Assembly: GCA_046291875.1 (NCBI GenBank)
Contig: JBKBSF010000006.1
Location: forward strand, 1-64,000
DNA from: SKVR01 sp046291875
Lineage (GTDB): Bacteria; Bacteroidota; Bacteroidia; Bacteroidales; UBA7960
Length of the DNA: 64,000 bases
Direction: 5' to 3'
Shown here piece after piece: positions 51,819 through 60,886 of the stretch; the first letter of the stretch is position 1, and the number at the start of each line of letters is the position of its first letter. Below the pieces are notes generated by a model, which was not told the DNA's origin, did no database searches, and worked only from the letters and a program-made list of their open reading frames with translations. The position numbers were made by a program, and so were the translations under genes.

Positions 51819-53246
51819 ATGAAGCGATATATACTTACCCCCTTCCTCTTTTCTCTGATCCTACTCCTTGCCTCTGGCACAAGTTTCGGGCAGTTCAACA
51901 GCACCCTTTACTGGATGCAGGGCATCCCCCAATCTCATTACAGCAATCCGGGCATTCAGCCATTGCCGGGTTTTTACCTGGGGATACCGGGGGTATCTTC
52001 CATCTATTTCGGATTTAACCACAGTGGGTTTTCACCCCAGGACCTGATCAAGCGCAATCCGGTCACCGACAAGTTGTATATCGACGATCAGTCGATGCTC
52101 AACAAGCTCAACAAGCGTAATTTCCTCTCACTGGATTACCAGCATGAGATTCTGGCTTTTGGGTTCAGAAGCAAGAAAGACTATTTCTCATTCAACATCA
52201 CCGAAAAGGTTGGGGCGCGAATGGGCTACTCGCGCGACCTGATGCGTTTGCTGGTGGATGGCAACGATTACTTTCTTCAGCAGGGCATTGCCCAGGGCGA
52301 AGATGTACCCGCCAATCTTGACGGCCTCACCCTTGACGCCATTCATTACCGCGAATTCGGGTTTGGCTATTCGCGCCAGTGGACCGACCAGCTCAGTGCA
52401 GGTGTAAGAGCCAAAGCTTTGCAGGGGATGGGTAATGTTGACTTTCGACGCTCAAACCTGAGCCTGATCACCCAGCCCAACAACTATGAACTGCTCCTGC
52501 AAGCCAATATGCTTATCAACACCTCTTTACCCATTGCATTGCAACCCATCGACTCGCTGGGCAATGCCGACTTTGAGCTGGAGGAGGAAGATCTCATCAA
52601 CTACATCACCTCAACCAGCAACATGGGTTTTGCCCTGGATCTGGGAGCACACTACAAGATCAACGATAAGTTCTCTGTTGCACTTAGCATTACAGACCTG
52701 GGGTTCATCAACTGGAAGCGCGATGTGGAGAATTTTGGCATGAAAGGAGAGTTTGAATTCCAGGGAATTGACTTTAACGATCTTTTTGGCAGTGATAATG
52801 ACAATCAGTTTGATCAGGTACTGGATTCCATACAGGAGATATTCGACATTGAAGAAACCATGCTGGCCTATCGCAGCCTTATGCCTGCCAAACTATTTGT
52901 ATCGGCAAGCTTTGCCCCCACCCGTATGCATCGTTTTGCAGTGCTGGGCAGAGCCGAATACTTTGCCCAGACCCTGCATCCCTCTTTTGGGCTGTCTTAC
53001 AATTTTCAGCCACTGAGCTGGTTTGGCACTTCTCTGTCGTATTCGGTGATCAACATGAATTACAACAATGTAGGCTTTGGCTTTCACCTCAACCTGGGCC
53101 CCCTGCAATTTTATACTGTAGTCGACAATTTCTTCGGAGCGCTGCGCCCGCATACGGTGCAAACCGCCACAGTGCATTTCGGACTTAACATTGTAGCCCG
53201 TACCCGCACCAAGGTAGACCCAACAGCTCCCAGTTTCAGATGGTAA
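51819..53246 (+). CDS. DUF5723 family outer-membrane protein
   Basis: After a signal peptide (KRYILTPFLFSLILLLASG) the 475-residue protein begins with the family motif LYWMQGIPQSHYSNPGIQPL and continues with barrel strands. It contains YFSFNITEKVGARMGYS and GFGYSRQWTDQLSAGVRAKA, and a long C-terminal run of alternating strands ending ARTRTKVDPTAPSFRW. DUF5723 proteins are found in Bacteroidota as predicted 14-16-stranded barrels of unknown function. The gene ends close to an inverted repeat (TTTCCTTA / TAAGGAAA) near the promoter of ccmF. Confidence 0.85.
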   Translation: MKRYILTPFLFSLILLLASGTSFGQFNSTLYWMQGIPQSHYSNPGIQPLPGFYLGIPGVSSIYFGFNHSGFSPQDLIKRNPVTDKLYIDDQSMLNKLNKRNFLSLDYQHEILAFGFRSKKDYFSFNITEKVGARMGYSRDLMRLLVDGNDYFLQQGIAQGEDVPANLDGLTLDAIHYREFGFGYSRQWTDQLSAGVRAKALQGMGNVDFRRSNLSLITQPNNYELLLQANMLINTSLPIALQPIDSLGNADFELEEEDLINYITSTSNMGFALDLGAHYKINDKFSVALSITDLGFINWKRDVENFGMKGEFEFQGIDFNDLFGSDNDNQFDQVLDSIQEIFDIEETMLAYRSLMPAKLFVSASFAPTRMHRFAVLGRAEYFAQTLHPSFGLSYNFQPLSWFGTSLSYSVINMNYNNVGFGFHLNLGPLQFYTVVDNFFGALRPHTVQTATVHFGLNIVARTRTKVDPTAPSFRW

Positions 53247-53292
53247 CTCTGCAAAGCCGGGCAAGCCTTCAAACTTTTGCAAGAGAACCAAT

Positions 53293-53346
53293 TTTCCTTA
53301 TTAAGGTAAGGAAATGCTTGTATTGCCAATTATTTCCTTATTTTTG
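53293..53346 (+). promoter_or_regulatory. Promoter of ccmF with an upstream 8-bp inverted repeat
   Basis: TTTCCTTA (53293-53300) and TAAGGAAA (53307-53314) form an 8-bp inverted repeat with a six-base spacer. Just downstream, CTTG (53317-53320), 18 bases and TATTTTTG (53339-53346) form a fair Bacteroidota promoter, about 30 bases before the ccmF ATG at 53377. The repeat overlaps the region just before -33, a good place for an activator or repressor. Confidence 0.5.
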
Positions 53347-53376
53347 CCACTGCTATCAACGTAAACAATACAATCA

Positions 53377-55764
53377 ATGGACATCCATTATGTAGGGGAA
53401 CATCTACTTCCCGGTAACATTGGCCGCTTTTCCATTATACTGGGTTTTATTGCGGCATTTCTCTCAGCATTCTTTTACCTTCAGGCCTCGCGCGAAAATC
53501 CCTCCGACACTCATCAATGGCGTCGCTGGGGCCGGATACTGTTTTACTTCCATGGAGCCATGCTCATGCTGGCAGGCACCATGCTCATGTACCTGTTGCT
53601 CAACCGTTACTATGAGTATCGTTATGTATGGGTGCATGTGGAAAACGACCTGGGCCTGGGCTATGTTATCGCCGCATTCTGGGCCGGGCAGGAAGGGAGT
53701 TTCCTTTTCTGGAACTTGTGCCAGGTTGCTGTGGGGCTGTTGCTGATACGTTATGCCGGCAAATGGGAAAACCCGGTAATGAGTATCGTGGCCCTTTCGC
53801 AAGTGTTTATGACCTCCATGATTTTGGGCATCAGTATGGGCGCGCTGGATATTGGAACGAATCCCTTTCTTTTACTGCGCCAGGTGCCAGAAAATGCTGC
53901 GAGTGAGTTTTTCCGCAACCCCTTTTACATGAGCCTGATTGTAGATGGCAATGGGCTCAACCCTCTCCTGCGCAACTTCTGGATGCTGTCGCACCCTCCG
54001 GTTTTGTTTATCGGATTTGCTTTTGCCCTGGTGCCTTTTGCCTACGGGGTATCTGCCCTTTGGAAGCAACAGTATACCCAGTGGATCCGCCCGGCTTTGC
54101 CGTGGGTACACCTTACGGTATTTTTCCTGGGTGCCGGTATTCTTCTGGGTGGCGTATGGGCTTATGAGTCGCTAACCTTTGGAGGCTTCTGGGCATGGGA
54201 TCCCATTGAAAATGCATCACTGGTTCCCTGGCTTATTATCGTGGCAGGTCTTCACCTGATGCTGGTTGCCAAGCGCAAGCAGGAAAACCTTTTCCCTGCC
54301 TTTCTTTTTGTGTTTCTTGCCTTTGTTTTTGTGATCTACAGCACTTACCTCACCCGCAGCGGTGTACTGGCAGAAACTTCGGTTCACTCTTTTGGCAATG
54401 ATGGAATGGGTTACCAGATACTGAGTTATCTGTTCACTTTTCTTATACTGGCACTGTCCATGCTGGTGGTTCGCTACAAACGGCTTCCCTCCAAAGACAA
54501 CGATGAGCCCATGTCGCGCGAGTTCTGGCTATTCCTGGCCTCTATGGTGTTGGTATTGTCGGCTTTCCAGATCATCTTTACCACCTCCATACCGGTGATC
54601 AACCGGATTTTTGGCAGTGAACTTTCGCCGCCGGTAAACGTAGTGCAGCACTACAACAGCTGGCAGCTTCCTTTCGCTGTGCTGGTTGCATTGCTCATGG
54701 GGCTGTCGCACTTTTTGAAGTGGGGCAAAAACAACATTGCAGAGTTTCTCCGGAAAACGCTTCTTGCCGCAGGACTTTCTGCTGTATTCAGCCTTTTGGT
54801 CATCTGGGGCACAGGCAACTGGCAAACGGCCCATATGGTATTTCTTTTTGCTGCCCTTTTTGCACTTTTCTCTTCGCTGGATATGTTGTTGCGCTTTCGC
54901 AACATCCTGCTCAACACCCCTGCCATTGTGAGCCACCTGGGCATTGCCCTGTTTTTGCTGGCCATACTGCTTACCTTCTCGCAACAGGAAACCATTTCGA
55001 AAAACACCAGCGGATACTTCCTTGGAGAATCCTTCCCCGAAAACGAAAACCTTCTGCTCATAAAAGATGAGATCCTGCCGATGGGTTCTTATTATGTAAC
55101 CTACCGTGGAAACCAACGCCAGGGCGAAGACATTGTATACACCATTGATTTTCTGCGCAAAAATCAGCAGGGTGAATACTATCTGGTTTTCACCTCCACC
55201 CCTACCATCAAGCTCAACGAAAGCATGGGCAATGTTTACAACCCCTATGCAAAGGTGTATCCTGGCAAAGACATCTTTACCTACATCACCTTTGCTGATG
55301 TAGACAACCATGGGCACAGCCATGGGCCCGAGCTTCTTGGAACCTTTGAAATGGCGCTTCACGACACCTTGCACATTGAACACCACAACATGGTGCTTAC
55401 AGCCATTGAGGCCAACAACGATGGCAGCAATATGAGCCAGGAAGTAGTGGTGGAAGCTACCATTGAGGTGAGCACACATTTTGGCAAAACCTACACTGCT
55501 AAACCGCGCTTCATCCTCAGAGGAAACTCTTTGCATCACCACGATGATGTGATCCGCGATCTGGACTTCCGGTTCCGTTTCAGTGAAGTTTCAGAAAAGC
55601 CTTACACTATTTACATTGAGCTCTACCGCGAGCATCCGGAGTTCATCATCATCAAAACCATTATTTTCCCCTATATCAATCTGTTGTGGTTTAGCTGTGT
55701 GCTCATGCTGGCAGGTTTCTGGATGTCGTATCGCAAGCGCTGGAAAAGCCGCAACCGCGATTAG
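53377..55764 (+). CDS. ccmF: Cytochrome c maturation heme lyase CcmF
   Basis: CcmF attaches heme to apocytochrome c in the periplasm. The 795-residue protein has about 13-15 TM helices, the tryptophan-rich heme-handling motif GGFWAWDPIENASLVPWLI (residues about 270-290), the TRSGVLAETSVHSF motif, and paired His residues in periplasmic loops (MLSHPPVL). After the TM core a periplasmic domain of about 250 residues ends in a last helix. Other ccm genes are not in this window. The eight heme-binding sites of the octaheme protein at 28812 would need this enzyme. It has its own promoter. Confidence 0.93.
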   Translation: MDIHYVGEHLLPGNIGRFSIILGFIAAFLSAFFYLQASRENPSDTHQWRRWGRILFYFHGAMLMLAGTMLMYLLLNRYYEYRYVWVHVENDLGLGYVIAAFWAGQEGSFLFWNLCQVAVGLLLIRYAGKWENPVMSIVALSQVFMTSMILGISMGALDIGTNPFLLLRQVPENAASEFFRNPFYMSLIVDGNGLNPLLRNFWMLSHPPVLFIGFAFALVPFAYGVSALWKQQYTQWIRPALPWVHLTVFFLGAGILLGGVWAYESLTFGGFWAWDPIENASLVPWLIIVAGLHLMLVAKRKQENLFPAFLFVFLAFVFVIYSTYLTRSGVLAETSVHSFGNDGMGYQILSYLFTFLILALSMLVVRYKRLPSKDNDEPMSREFWLFLASMVLVLSAFQIIFTTSIPVINRIFGSELSPPVNVVQHYNSWQLPFAVLVALLMGLSHFLKWGKNNIAEFLRKTLLAAGLSAVFSLLVIWGTGNWQTAHMVFLFAALFALFSSLDMLLRFRNILLNTPAIVSHLGIALFLLAILLTFSQQETISKNTSGYFLGESFPENENLLLIKDEILPMGSYYVTYRGNQRQGEDIVYTIDFLRKNQQGEYYLVFTSTPTIKLNESMGNVYNPYAKVYPGKDIFTYITFADVDNHGHSHGPELLGTFEMALHDTLHIEHHNMVLTAIEANNDGSNMSQEVVVEATIEVSTHFGKTYTAKPRFILRGNSLHHHDDVIRDLDFRFRFSEVSEKPYTIYIELYREHPEFIIIKTIIFPYINLLWFSCVLMLAGFWMSYRKRWKSRNRD

Positions 55765-55804
55765 GGTATAACTGCCAATCTGTTAACCTCTGAAACTGCA
55801 GCTT

Positions 55805-56584
55805 ATGATACGCAAGATATGCCTCATCGGGGCAGGAAATGTGGCCACCCATCTGGGTATTCACCTCCGGCAGGCAGGCCTGGAGATATTGCAGGTTTGC
55901 AGCCGTACAGAAACTTCGGCTATGCGGCTGGCTTCACTGTTGGACTGCTCCTTTACCACACAACCTGATCAAATAGTGGAAAATGCCGATCTGTATATCT
56001 TTTCGGTACCCGACCAGGCATTGGAAGAACTGATTGTGAAGTTTCCGCACAACAATGCTTTTGTTGTTCACACCTCGGGGAGTACAGCCATGGAAATACT
56101 TGCCGGACGCCATTTACGCTATGGTGTATTTTATCCTTTGCAGACCTTTTCCAGGGAGGTAGAGGTTGATTTTTCCACGATCCCCTTGTGTCTGGAAGCG
56201 CAGGATGAAGCACACCTCCAGCAGCTTGAACAGCTGGGAGCGTTGCTAAGTGAGAGAATTATGAGAGTAAATTCGCAGCAGCGTCTTTTTCTGCATATTG
56301 CTGCGGTATTTGCCTGCAATTTCACCAACCACATGTATGCCATTGCCGATGATCTGCTGCGCCAGAACCAGCTGGATCTGTCGCTGCTGCATCCGCTGAT
56401 GAAGGAAACATTACAAAAAGCACTCAGCCACCCTCCTGCCCGTGTGCAAACAGGCCCGGCCGTACGGTCCGATGAAATAACCCTGGACAAACATCTTAGC
56501 CAGCTCGAACCGTTGCCCACGTACCAAAAAATTTATACTTTCGTTTCGCGAAGTATCAGTGAAACACAAAATAAGAAAACCTAA
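55805..56584 (+). CDS. Rossmann-fold and DUF2520 domain protein
   Basis: The 259-residue protein starts RKICLIGAGNVATHLGIHLR, an NAD(P)-binding GxGxxA-type Rossmann motif. It has VVHTSGSTAMEILAGRHLRY and a C-terminal DUF2520 region (CNFTNHMYAIADDLL, LMKETLQKALSHPPARVQTG). The family resembles pyrroline-5-carboxylate reductase and F420-dependent enzymes, but its reaction is unknown. It leads the cluster DUF2520-kdsC-UbiA-maf, ten bases before kdsC, an order often found in Bacteroidota. Confidence 0.9.
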   Translation: MIRKICLIGAGNVATHLGIHLRQAGLEILQVCSRTETSAMRLASLLDCSFTTQPDQIVENADLYIFSVPDQALEELIVKFPHNNAFVVHTSGSTAMEILAGRHLRYGVFYPLQTFSREVEVDFSTIPLCLEAQDEAHLQQLEQLGALLSERIMRVNSQQRLFLHIAAVFACNFTNHMYAIADDLLRQNQLDLSLLHPLMKETLQKALSHPPARVQTGPAVRSDEITLDKHLSQLEPLPTYQKIYTFVSRSISETQNKKT

Positions 56585-56594
56585 TTCCCTTTTC

Positions 56595-57116
56595 ATGGCC
56601 AACTACAAAGCACTTCTATCTAAAATCACCACTTTTATTTTTGATGTTGACGGAGTTATGACCGATGGCATCGTATTGCTCACCCCCGACGGCCAGATGC
56701 TGCGTACCATGAATGTGAAGGATGGCTATGCCCTGCAGCTTGCCGTAAAGAAAGGCTACCGAATCATTATCATCTCGGGTGGCAATTCGGAGGCCGTTAG
56801 GCAACGTTTCCAGGGGTTGGGCATAAAGGAGATCCACCTGGCCATAGGCAACAAGCTGGAAGTGTTCCACAAAATTGTAAAGGAAGACAACCTGCAAATG
56901 GAAGAGATCCTTTATATGGGCGACGACATACCGGATTATGAGATCATGAATGAGGTGGGTGTTGCCGCATGCCCCAGCGATGCTGCCGAGGAGATCAAGC
57001 ACGTGAGTCGATATATTTCACCTGTAGCAGGAGGCAAAGGGTGTGTTCGCGATGTGCTGGAACAGGTGATGAAGGTGCAGGGCAAGTGGTTCAACGAAGA
57101 TGGTTTCCACTGGTAG
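56595..57116 (+). CDS. kdsC: KDO-8-phosphate phosphatase (HAD superfamily, KdsC)
   Basis: KdsC frees KDO from KDO-8-phosphate in lipopolysaccharide core synthesis. From the ATG at 56595 (MANYKALLSK) the 173-residue protein has HAD motif I FDVDGVMTDG (Asp17, Asp19), the phosphatase core KDGYALQLAVKKGYRIIIIS with Ser, Lys in the loop QRFQGLGIKEIHLA, and MGDDIPDYEIMN for motif IV. The small cap-less size and VAACPSDAAEEIKH are typical of KdsC. It starts ten bases after the DUF2520 gene; UbiA follows 34 bases later. Confidence 0.9.
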   Translation: MANYKALLSKITTFIFDVDGVMTDGIVLLTPDGQMLRTMNVKDGYALQLAVKKGYRIIIISGGNSEAVRQRFQGLGIKEIHLAIGNKLEVFHKIVKEDNLQMEEILYMGDDIPDYEIMNEVGVAACPSDAAEEIKHVSRYISPVAGGKGCVRDVLEQVMKVQGKWFNEDGFHW

Positions 57117-57150
57117 CTCCCTGCTTGCATTTACAGGAAAACCCAAATAT

Positions 57151-58140
57151 ATGCTATCCTATCTGCAATTATTCCGCTGGCCCAACCTGCTGGTTGTGGT
57201 ACTGACACAGGTACTGTTTCGATACGGGATTGTGCTGCCCCTTCTGGCCAGCCAGGGCATCAGCCCACAACTCTCCCATGCAGATTTTTTCATCCTGGTG
57301 CTCTCTACCGTATTGCTTTGTGCTGCCGGGTATGCCATCAACGACTATTTCGACCTGCGAGCCGACCGTATCAACAAACCCAGCCAGATTGTTCTGGGGC
57401 GAAAGATATCCAGGCGCAAAGCCATCCTTTATCACTCTATTTTTAATTTGCTGGGGCTGCTGGGGGGCATCTACCTGTCGCTTCGCGTGGGCCACTGGCC
57501 CTTGTTGCTTATCTTTCTGGTGGTGCCCACCCTGTTATGGATGTACTCTATACGATACAAGAAGAGATTCCTGATCGGCAACCTTCTTGTGGCATTGCTT
57601 TCGGCCCTGGTGGTAAGCATTGTCTGGGTGTTTGAGTCTCATGCCCTCACCCCTGATGCCCTCAACGAAACCGCCAGCGTTACGATCTCTTACTTTTCGA
57701 GGATATACGCACTGTTTGCTTTTCTTACCACTCTTACCCGTGAGGTGATCAAAGACATTGAAGATATAAAGGGCGATGTAAAAACCGGTTGCAGAACCAT
57801 CCCCATCGTATCGGGCATACATGCCACCAAACGTCTGGTGATCTTCCTGATTCTGGGCATGATCTTTTTTGTTGCCTGGTTTCAGATCTATATCCTCAGG
57901 CGCGATTTCGACCTGATGTTTACCTATCTGCTATTGACGGTTCAGATCCCCTTTATACTAATGATCAACAAGGTATATACAGCCAAAGAAAAAGACGACT
58001 ACCGCTCGCTGAGCCGGTTTGCCAAACTTATCATGGTGGCAGGAGTTATTACCATGTTTATTTTTTCGTTTTACCTGCATGATGGGTTTCCGTTGGAACT
58101 GGACACAACCCCCTTGCCCGATCCGGCGATCCTGCCATGA
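57151..58140 (+). CDS. UbiA-family prenyltransferase (geranylgeranylglycerol-phosphate geranylgeranyltransferase-like)
   Basis: The 329-residue protein (ATG at 57151, MLSYLQLFRWPNLLVVV) has eight to nine TM helices and the two UbiA aspartate motifs: NDYFDLRADRINKP and later EVIKDIEDIKGDVKTGCRTI. These bind magnesium and a polyprenyl diphosphate. Bacteroidota genomes carry a protein of this type annotated as geranylgeranylglycerol-phosphate geranylgeranyltransferase in the same DUF2520-kdsC-maf setting. Alternatives such as a menaquinone-type prenyltransferase cannot be excluded. A longer frame starting at 57100 overlaps kdsC and is not used. Confidence 0.85.
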   Translation: MLSYLQLFRWPNLLVVVLTQVLFRYGIVLPLLASQGISPQLSHADFFILVLSTVLLCAAGYAINDYFDLRADRINKPSQIVLGRKISRRKAILYHSIFNLLGLLGGIYLSLRVGHWPLLLIFLVVPTLLWMYSIRYKKRFLIGNLLVALLSALVVSIVWVFESHALTPDALNETASVTISYFSRIYALFAFLTTLTREVIKDIEDIKGDVKTGCRTIPIVSGIHATKRLVIFLILGMIFFVAWFQIYILRRDFDLMFTYLLLTVQIPFILMINKVYTAKEKDDYRSLSRFAKLIMVAGVITMFIFSFYLHDGFPLELDTTPLPDPAILP

Positions 58141-58165
58141 CCTTTCTCTTTTATCATCCGATAGT

Positions 58166-58786
58166 ATGCAGTTTTTTGAAGATTTAAAAAAGGCAGACCT
58201 GGTGCTGGGCTCCCAATCGCCACGGCGCAGAGATCTGCTTCAGATGGCAGGATTGCCTTTCAGGGTTTGGGTGCTTCCCGCAGGAGAGGAAGAGTTCCCC
58301 CCCGATATGCCCCCGGAAGATGTTTCACTCTTCCTTGCCCGTCAAAAGGCGAAACCCTACCAGACGCACCTTACCCCCCAAACCTTGCTTATTACCGCCG
58401 ACACCATTGTGGTAAAAGATCATCATATCCTCAACAAAGCGGCCAATCCTTCCCATGCCCGGGCAATGCTGGAGTTGCTATCGGGTCAGGTTCACAAGGT
58501 AATTACAGGGGTTTGCCTGAGCTGTGCAGGGCAGCAACATGCTTTTTCGGAAACCACACTGGTGAAATTCGCCCCGCTGTCCCCTGAGGAGATAAACCAT
58601 TACATTGACACCTGCCAGCCTTTTGATAAGGCGGGAGCCTATGGCATACAGGAATGGATCGGGGCTGTTGGTGTAGAAAGTATTGAGGGCTCGTACCACA
58701 ATGTGGTGGGCCTGCCGGTGGCAAAACTTTACAAAGAACTGAAAAAGTTCTTCTATGAACATTTTCAGCAGGCACATAAGGAATAA
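58166..58786 (+). CDS. maf: Maf-type nucleoside triphosphate pyrophosphatase
   Basis: Maf removes pyrophosphate from dTTP/UTP and modified pyrimidine nucleotides to keep them out of nucleic acids. From the ATG at 58166 (MQFFEDLKKADLVLGSQSPR) the 206-residue protein has SQSPRRRDLL near residue 16, TADTIVVKDHHI and FDKAGAYGIQEW, the Maf signature. It follows the UbiA gene by 25 bases in the same cluster. Confidence 0.93.
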   Translation: MQFFEDLKKADLVLGSQSPRRRDLLQMAGLPFRVWVLPAGEEEFPPDMPPEDVSLFLARQKAKPYQTHLTPQTLLITADTIVVKDHHILNKAANPSHARAMLELLSGQVHKVITGVCLSCAGQQHAFSETTLVKFAPLSPEEINHYIDTCQPFDKAGAYGIQEWIGAVGVESIEGSYHNVVGLPVAKLYKELKKFFYEHFQQAHKE

Positions 58787-58791
58787 TGCCT

Positions 58792-58799
58792 TACTTTTG
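58792..58799 (+). promoter_or_regulatory. -7 box (TACTTTTG) before the glycosyltransferase
   Basis: TACTTTTG followed by CC matches TAnnTTTG and ends 26 bases before the ATG at 58826. A -33 TTTG is not obvious at 19-21 bases. Possible separate promoter between maf and the glycosyltransferase. Confidence 0.4.
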
Positions 58800-58825
58800 C
58801 CCCTTTACACACCAGAACACTATTC

Positions 58826-59959
58826 ATGAGGATTGCCGTTAACACTCACCTTCTGATCTATGGTAAGCTGGATGGTATCGGATGGTTTACCTACGAAACC
58901 ATAACACGGCTTTGCCGCAACCATCCGGAGCACGAATTTATCCTGATATTCGATCGCAAGCCATCGAAGGTGCTGCATTTTCCGTCCAATACCCGTGTGG
59001 TGGTGCTTCCTCCACCGGCTCGTCATCCCTGGTTGTGGTTCATCCGTTTTGAGCTTCTCATGCCTTTGCTGCTGCGCTGGCTGCGTGCCGATATTTTTGT
59101 TTCGCCCGATGGCTGGCTTACTTTGCATGCACCCTGCCCAACCGTGCAGGTTTTACATGATATCAATTTTGCACATAAGCCTGCGGATCTGCCTTTCTGG
59201 GTAAGAAAGTATTACAATGGCCTTTTCCCGAAATATGCCCACCGAGCTACCCGCATAGCCACCGTAAGCCAGTTTTCGGCCAACGATATTGCAGAAACAT
59301 GGAGCATTGACGTGGGGAAGATCAGTGTAACCCACAATGGCTGCAGCCAGGACTACCAGCCCCAGCCTGTGGAACAACAGCAACAAACCCGGCAGTTGTA
59401 CAGCCAGGGCAAACCCTACTTTCTGTATGTAGGGGCGCTGATACCCCGTAAGAACATTGAAAAGATGCTGCGGGCCTATGATGCTTTCCGGGAAATGGAC
59501 CCCCATGGCACCCGTCTTATTATTGTGGGTCCGCACAAATGGGGAAGTCCAAAAATGGAGAAGACCTGGCAACAGATGAAATACCGCGATGAGGTTATTT
59601 TTACAGGACGGATGGGCACCCGGAACCTCAATGCACTCTATGCAGCCTCCAGGGCTTTGCTTTTTGTGCCTTACTTCGAAGGTTTTGGTATTCCTATAGT
59701 GGAAGCCTTTAACGCCGAAACTGCCGTTATTACCGCCAATGTAACCTCCATGCCAGAGGTTGCCGGCGATGCTGCTTTGCTGGTAAACCCGCACAACGAG
59801 CAAGAGATAGCCCAGGCCATGACCCAGCTCAGCCAGGATGACACCTTGCGTGCGCAGCTTATTGAAAGAGGCAGACAACGACGCAGCCAGTTCTCATGGG
59901 ATCAAACCGCACAAAGGCTATGGAGGTGTATTGAGCAAGCGGCACAGAAACGACCCTAA
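58826..59959 (+). CDS. Glycosyltransferase family 4 protein
   Basis: The 377-residue protein has the two-domain GT-B fold of family 4: an N-terminal Gly-rich start (AVNTHLLIYGKLDGIGWFTY), a middle YVGALIPRKNIEKMLRAYD and a C-terminal catalytic motif with PYFEGFGIPIVEAFN (the retaining E-x7-E pattern) followed by VAGDAALLVNPHNE. It transfers a sugar from a nucleotide donor, probably to lipid or polysaccharide in the envelope. It ends at a strong bidirectional terminator. Its target is not predictable. Confidence 0.88.
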   Translation: MRIAVNTHLLIYGKLDGIGWFTYETITRLCRNHPEHEFILIFDRKPSKVLHFPSNTRVVVLPPPARHPWLWFIRFELLMPLLLRWLRADIFVSPDGWLTLHAPCPTVQVLHDINFAHKPADLPFWVRKYYNGLFPKYAHRATRIATVSQFSANDIAETWSIDVGKISVTHNGCSQDYQPQPVEQQQQTRQLYSQGKPYFLYVGALIPRKNIEKMLRAYDAFREMDPHGTRLIIVGPHKWGSPKMEKTWQQMKYRDEVIFTGRMGTRNLNALYAASRALLFVPYFEGFGIPIVEAFNAETAVITANVTSMPEVAGDAALLVNPHNEQEIAQAMTQLSQDDTLRAQLIERGRQRRSQFSWDQTAQRLWRCIEQAAQKRP

Positions 59960-59961
59960 AT

Positions 59962-59995
59962 AAAAACTGCAGCGCAATGATACGCTGCAGTTTTT
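59962..59995. terminator. Bidirectional terminator between the glycosyltransferase and the metallopeptidase
   Basis: AAAAACTGCAGCG pairs with CGCTGCAGTTTTT (13 bp) around an eight-base loop, with T tracts on both strands. It lies between convergent genes. Confidence 0.9.
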
Positions 59996-60026
59996 TTTAT
60001 GGGGAAACCTTTTTTCCAGGCTGGTA

Positions 60027-60707
60027 TTATCTTCTGTTTCCGAGGAAAATCATGATGTAATACATCAAAGTTGCCAGCGATGCCAGAGCAGCCACCACAT
60101 AGGTAAGCGCAGCCCACTTGAGGGCATCTTTGGCATTGGAGTGCTCCTCGCCTACGGTAAGGCCGGTATCGCGCAGCCAAACCAGTGCACGGCGGGTGGC
60201 ATCAAACTCTACAGGCAAGGTAATAAAGCTGAAAAGAGTGGTGAGCGCAAACATTACGATCCCTGCCAGCAAAATACCCGGATAGGCCTGAATGGTAAGG
60301 ATACCGATCAGCAGCACCCATTGCATATAACGTGAACTAACGCTGATAACCGGCACCAGTGCCGAGCGCATTTTCAGGAAGGCGTAGGCGCGTGCGTGCT
60401 GCACTGCGTGCCCGCATTCGTGAGCGGCCACCGCCGCTGCAGAGATACTACGGCCATTGTAAACTTCCGGACTAAGGTTTACGGTTTTGTCTACAGGATT
60501 GTAGTGGTCGGTAAGTTTGCCAGGGGTAGAAATAACCCTCACCCCTTCCACTCCACTGTCGCGCAGCATTTTTTCTGCCACCTCACGTCCCGAAAGCCCG
60601 GAACGAAGCCCCAGGCGGGAATACTTATTAAACTTTGACTTCAGCTGATTGGATACAAGCCAGCTAAGAAGCATAAATACGCCGAAAATCACATAAATTC
60701 CTATCAT
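60027..60707 (-). CDS. YugP-family zinc metallopeptidase
   Basis: The ATG at 60707 gives MIGIYVIFGVFMLLSWLVSN, a membrane-start form; the longer frame to 60770 is not used because its additional N-terminus is uncharged filler. The 226-residue protein has HECGH (His96, Glu97, His100), the zinc-binding HExxH motif of neutral zinc metallopeptidases, in VAAHECGHAVQHARAY. A hydrophobic segment follows (LLIGILTIQAYPGILLAGIV), then a third HEFD-like region VEFDATRRALVWL. Substrate unknown; probably a membrane-facing protease. It is the minus-strand partner of the shared terminator. Confidence 0.88.
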   Translation of the reverse strand: MIGIYVIFGVFMLLSWLVSNQLKSKFNKYSRLGLRSGLSGREVAEKMLRDSGVEGVRVISTPGKLTDHYNPVDKTVNLSPEVYNGRSISAAAVAAHECGHAVQHARAYAFLKMRSALVPVISVSSRYMQWVLLIGILTIQAYPGILLAGIVMFALTTLFSFITLPVEFDATRRALVWLRDTGLTVGEEHSNAKDALKWAALTYVVAALASLATLMYYIMIFLGNRR

Positions 60708-60886
60708 ATCATTGCAAATTATTGTTGTCTGATTGAAAAACAATTCAAAATTAGTCAAAAAGCTAGCCATTACGTCACATCATGACATTCTGTCTGCAGT
60801 TAAATTTAGTTAAGCACCGGGGGGCCTGAACTTTTCAGCCCTGCTAAACAACCCCGACCCGGGATTGTTTAATTGCTTTGCCTTGT

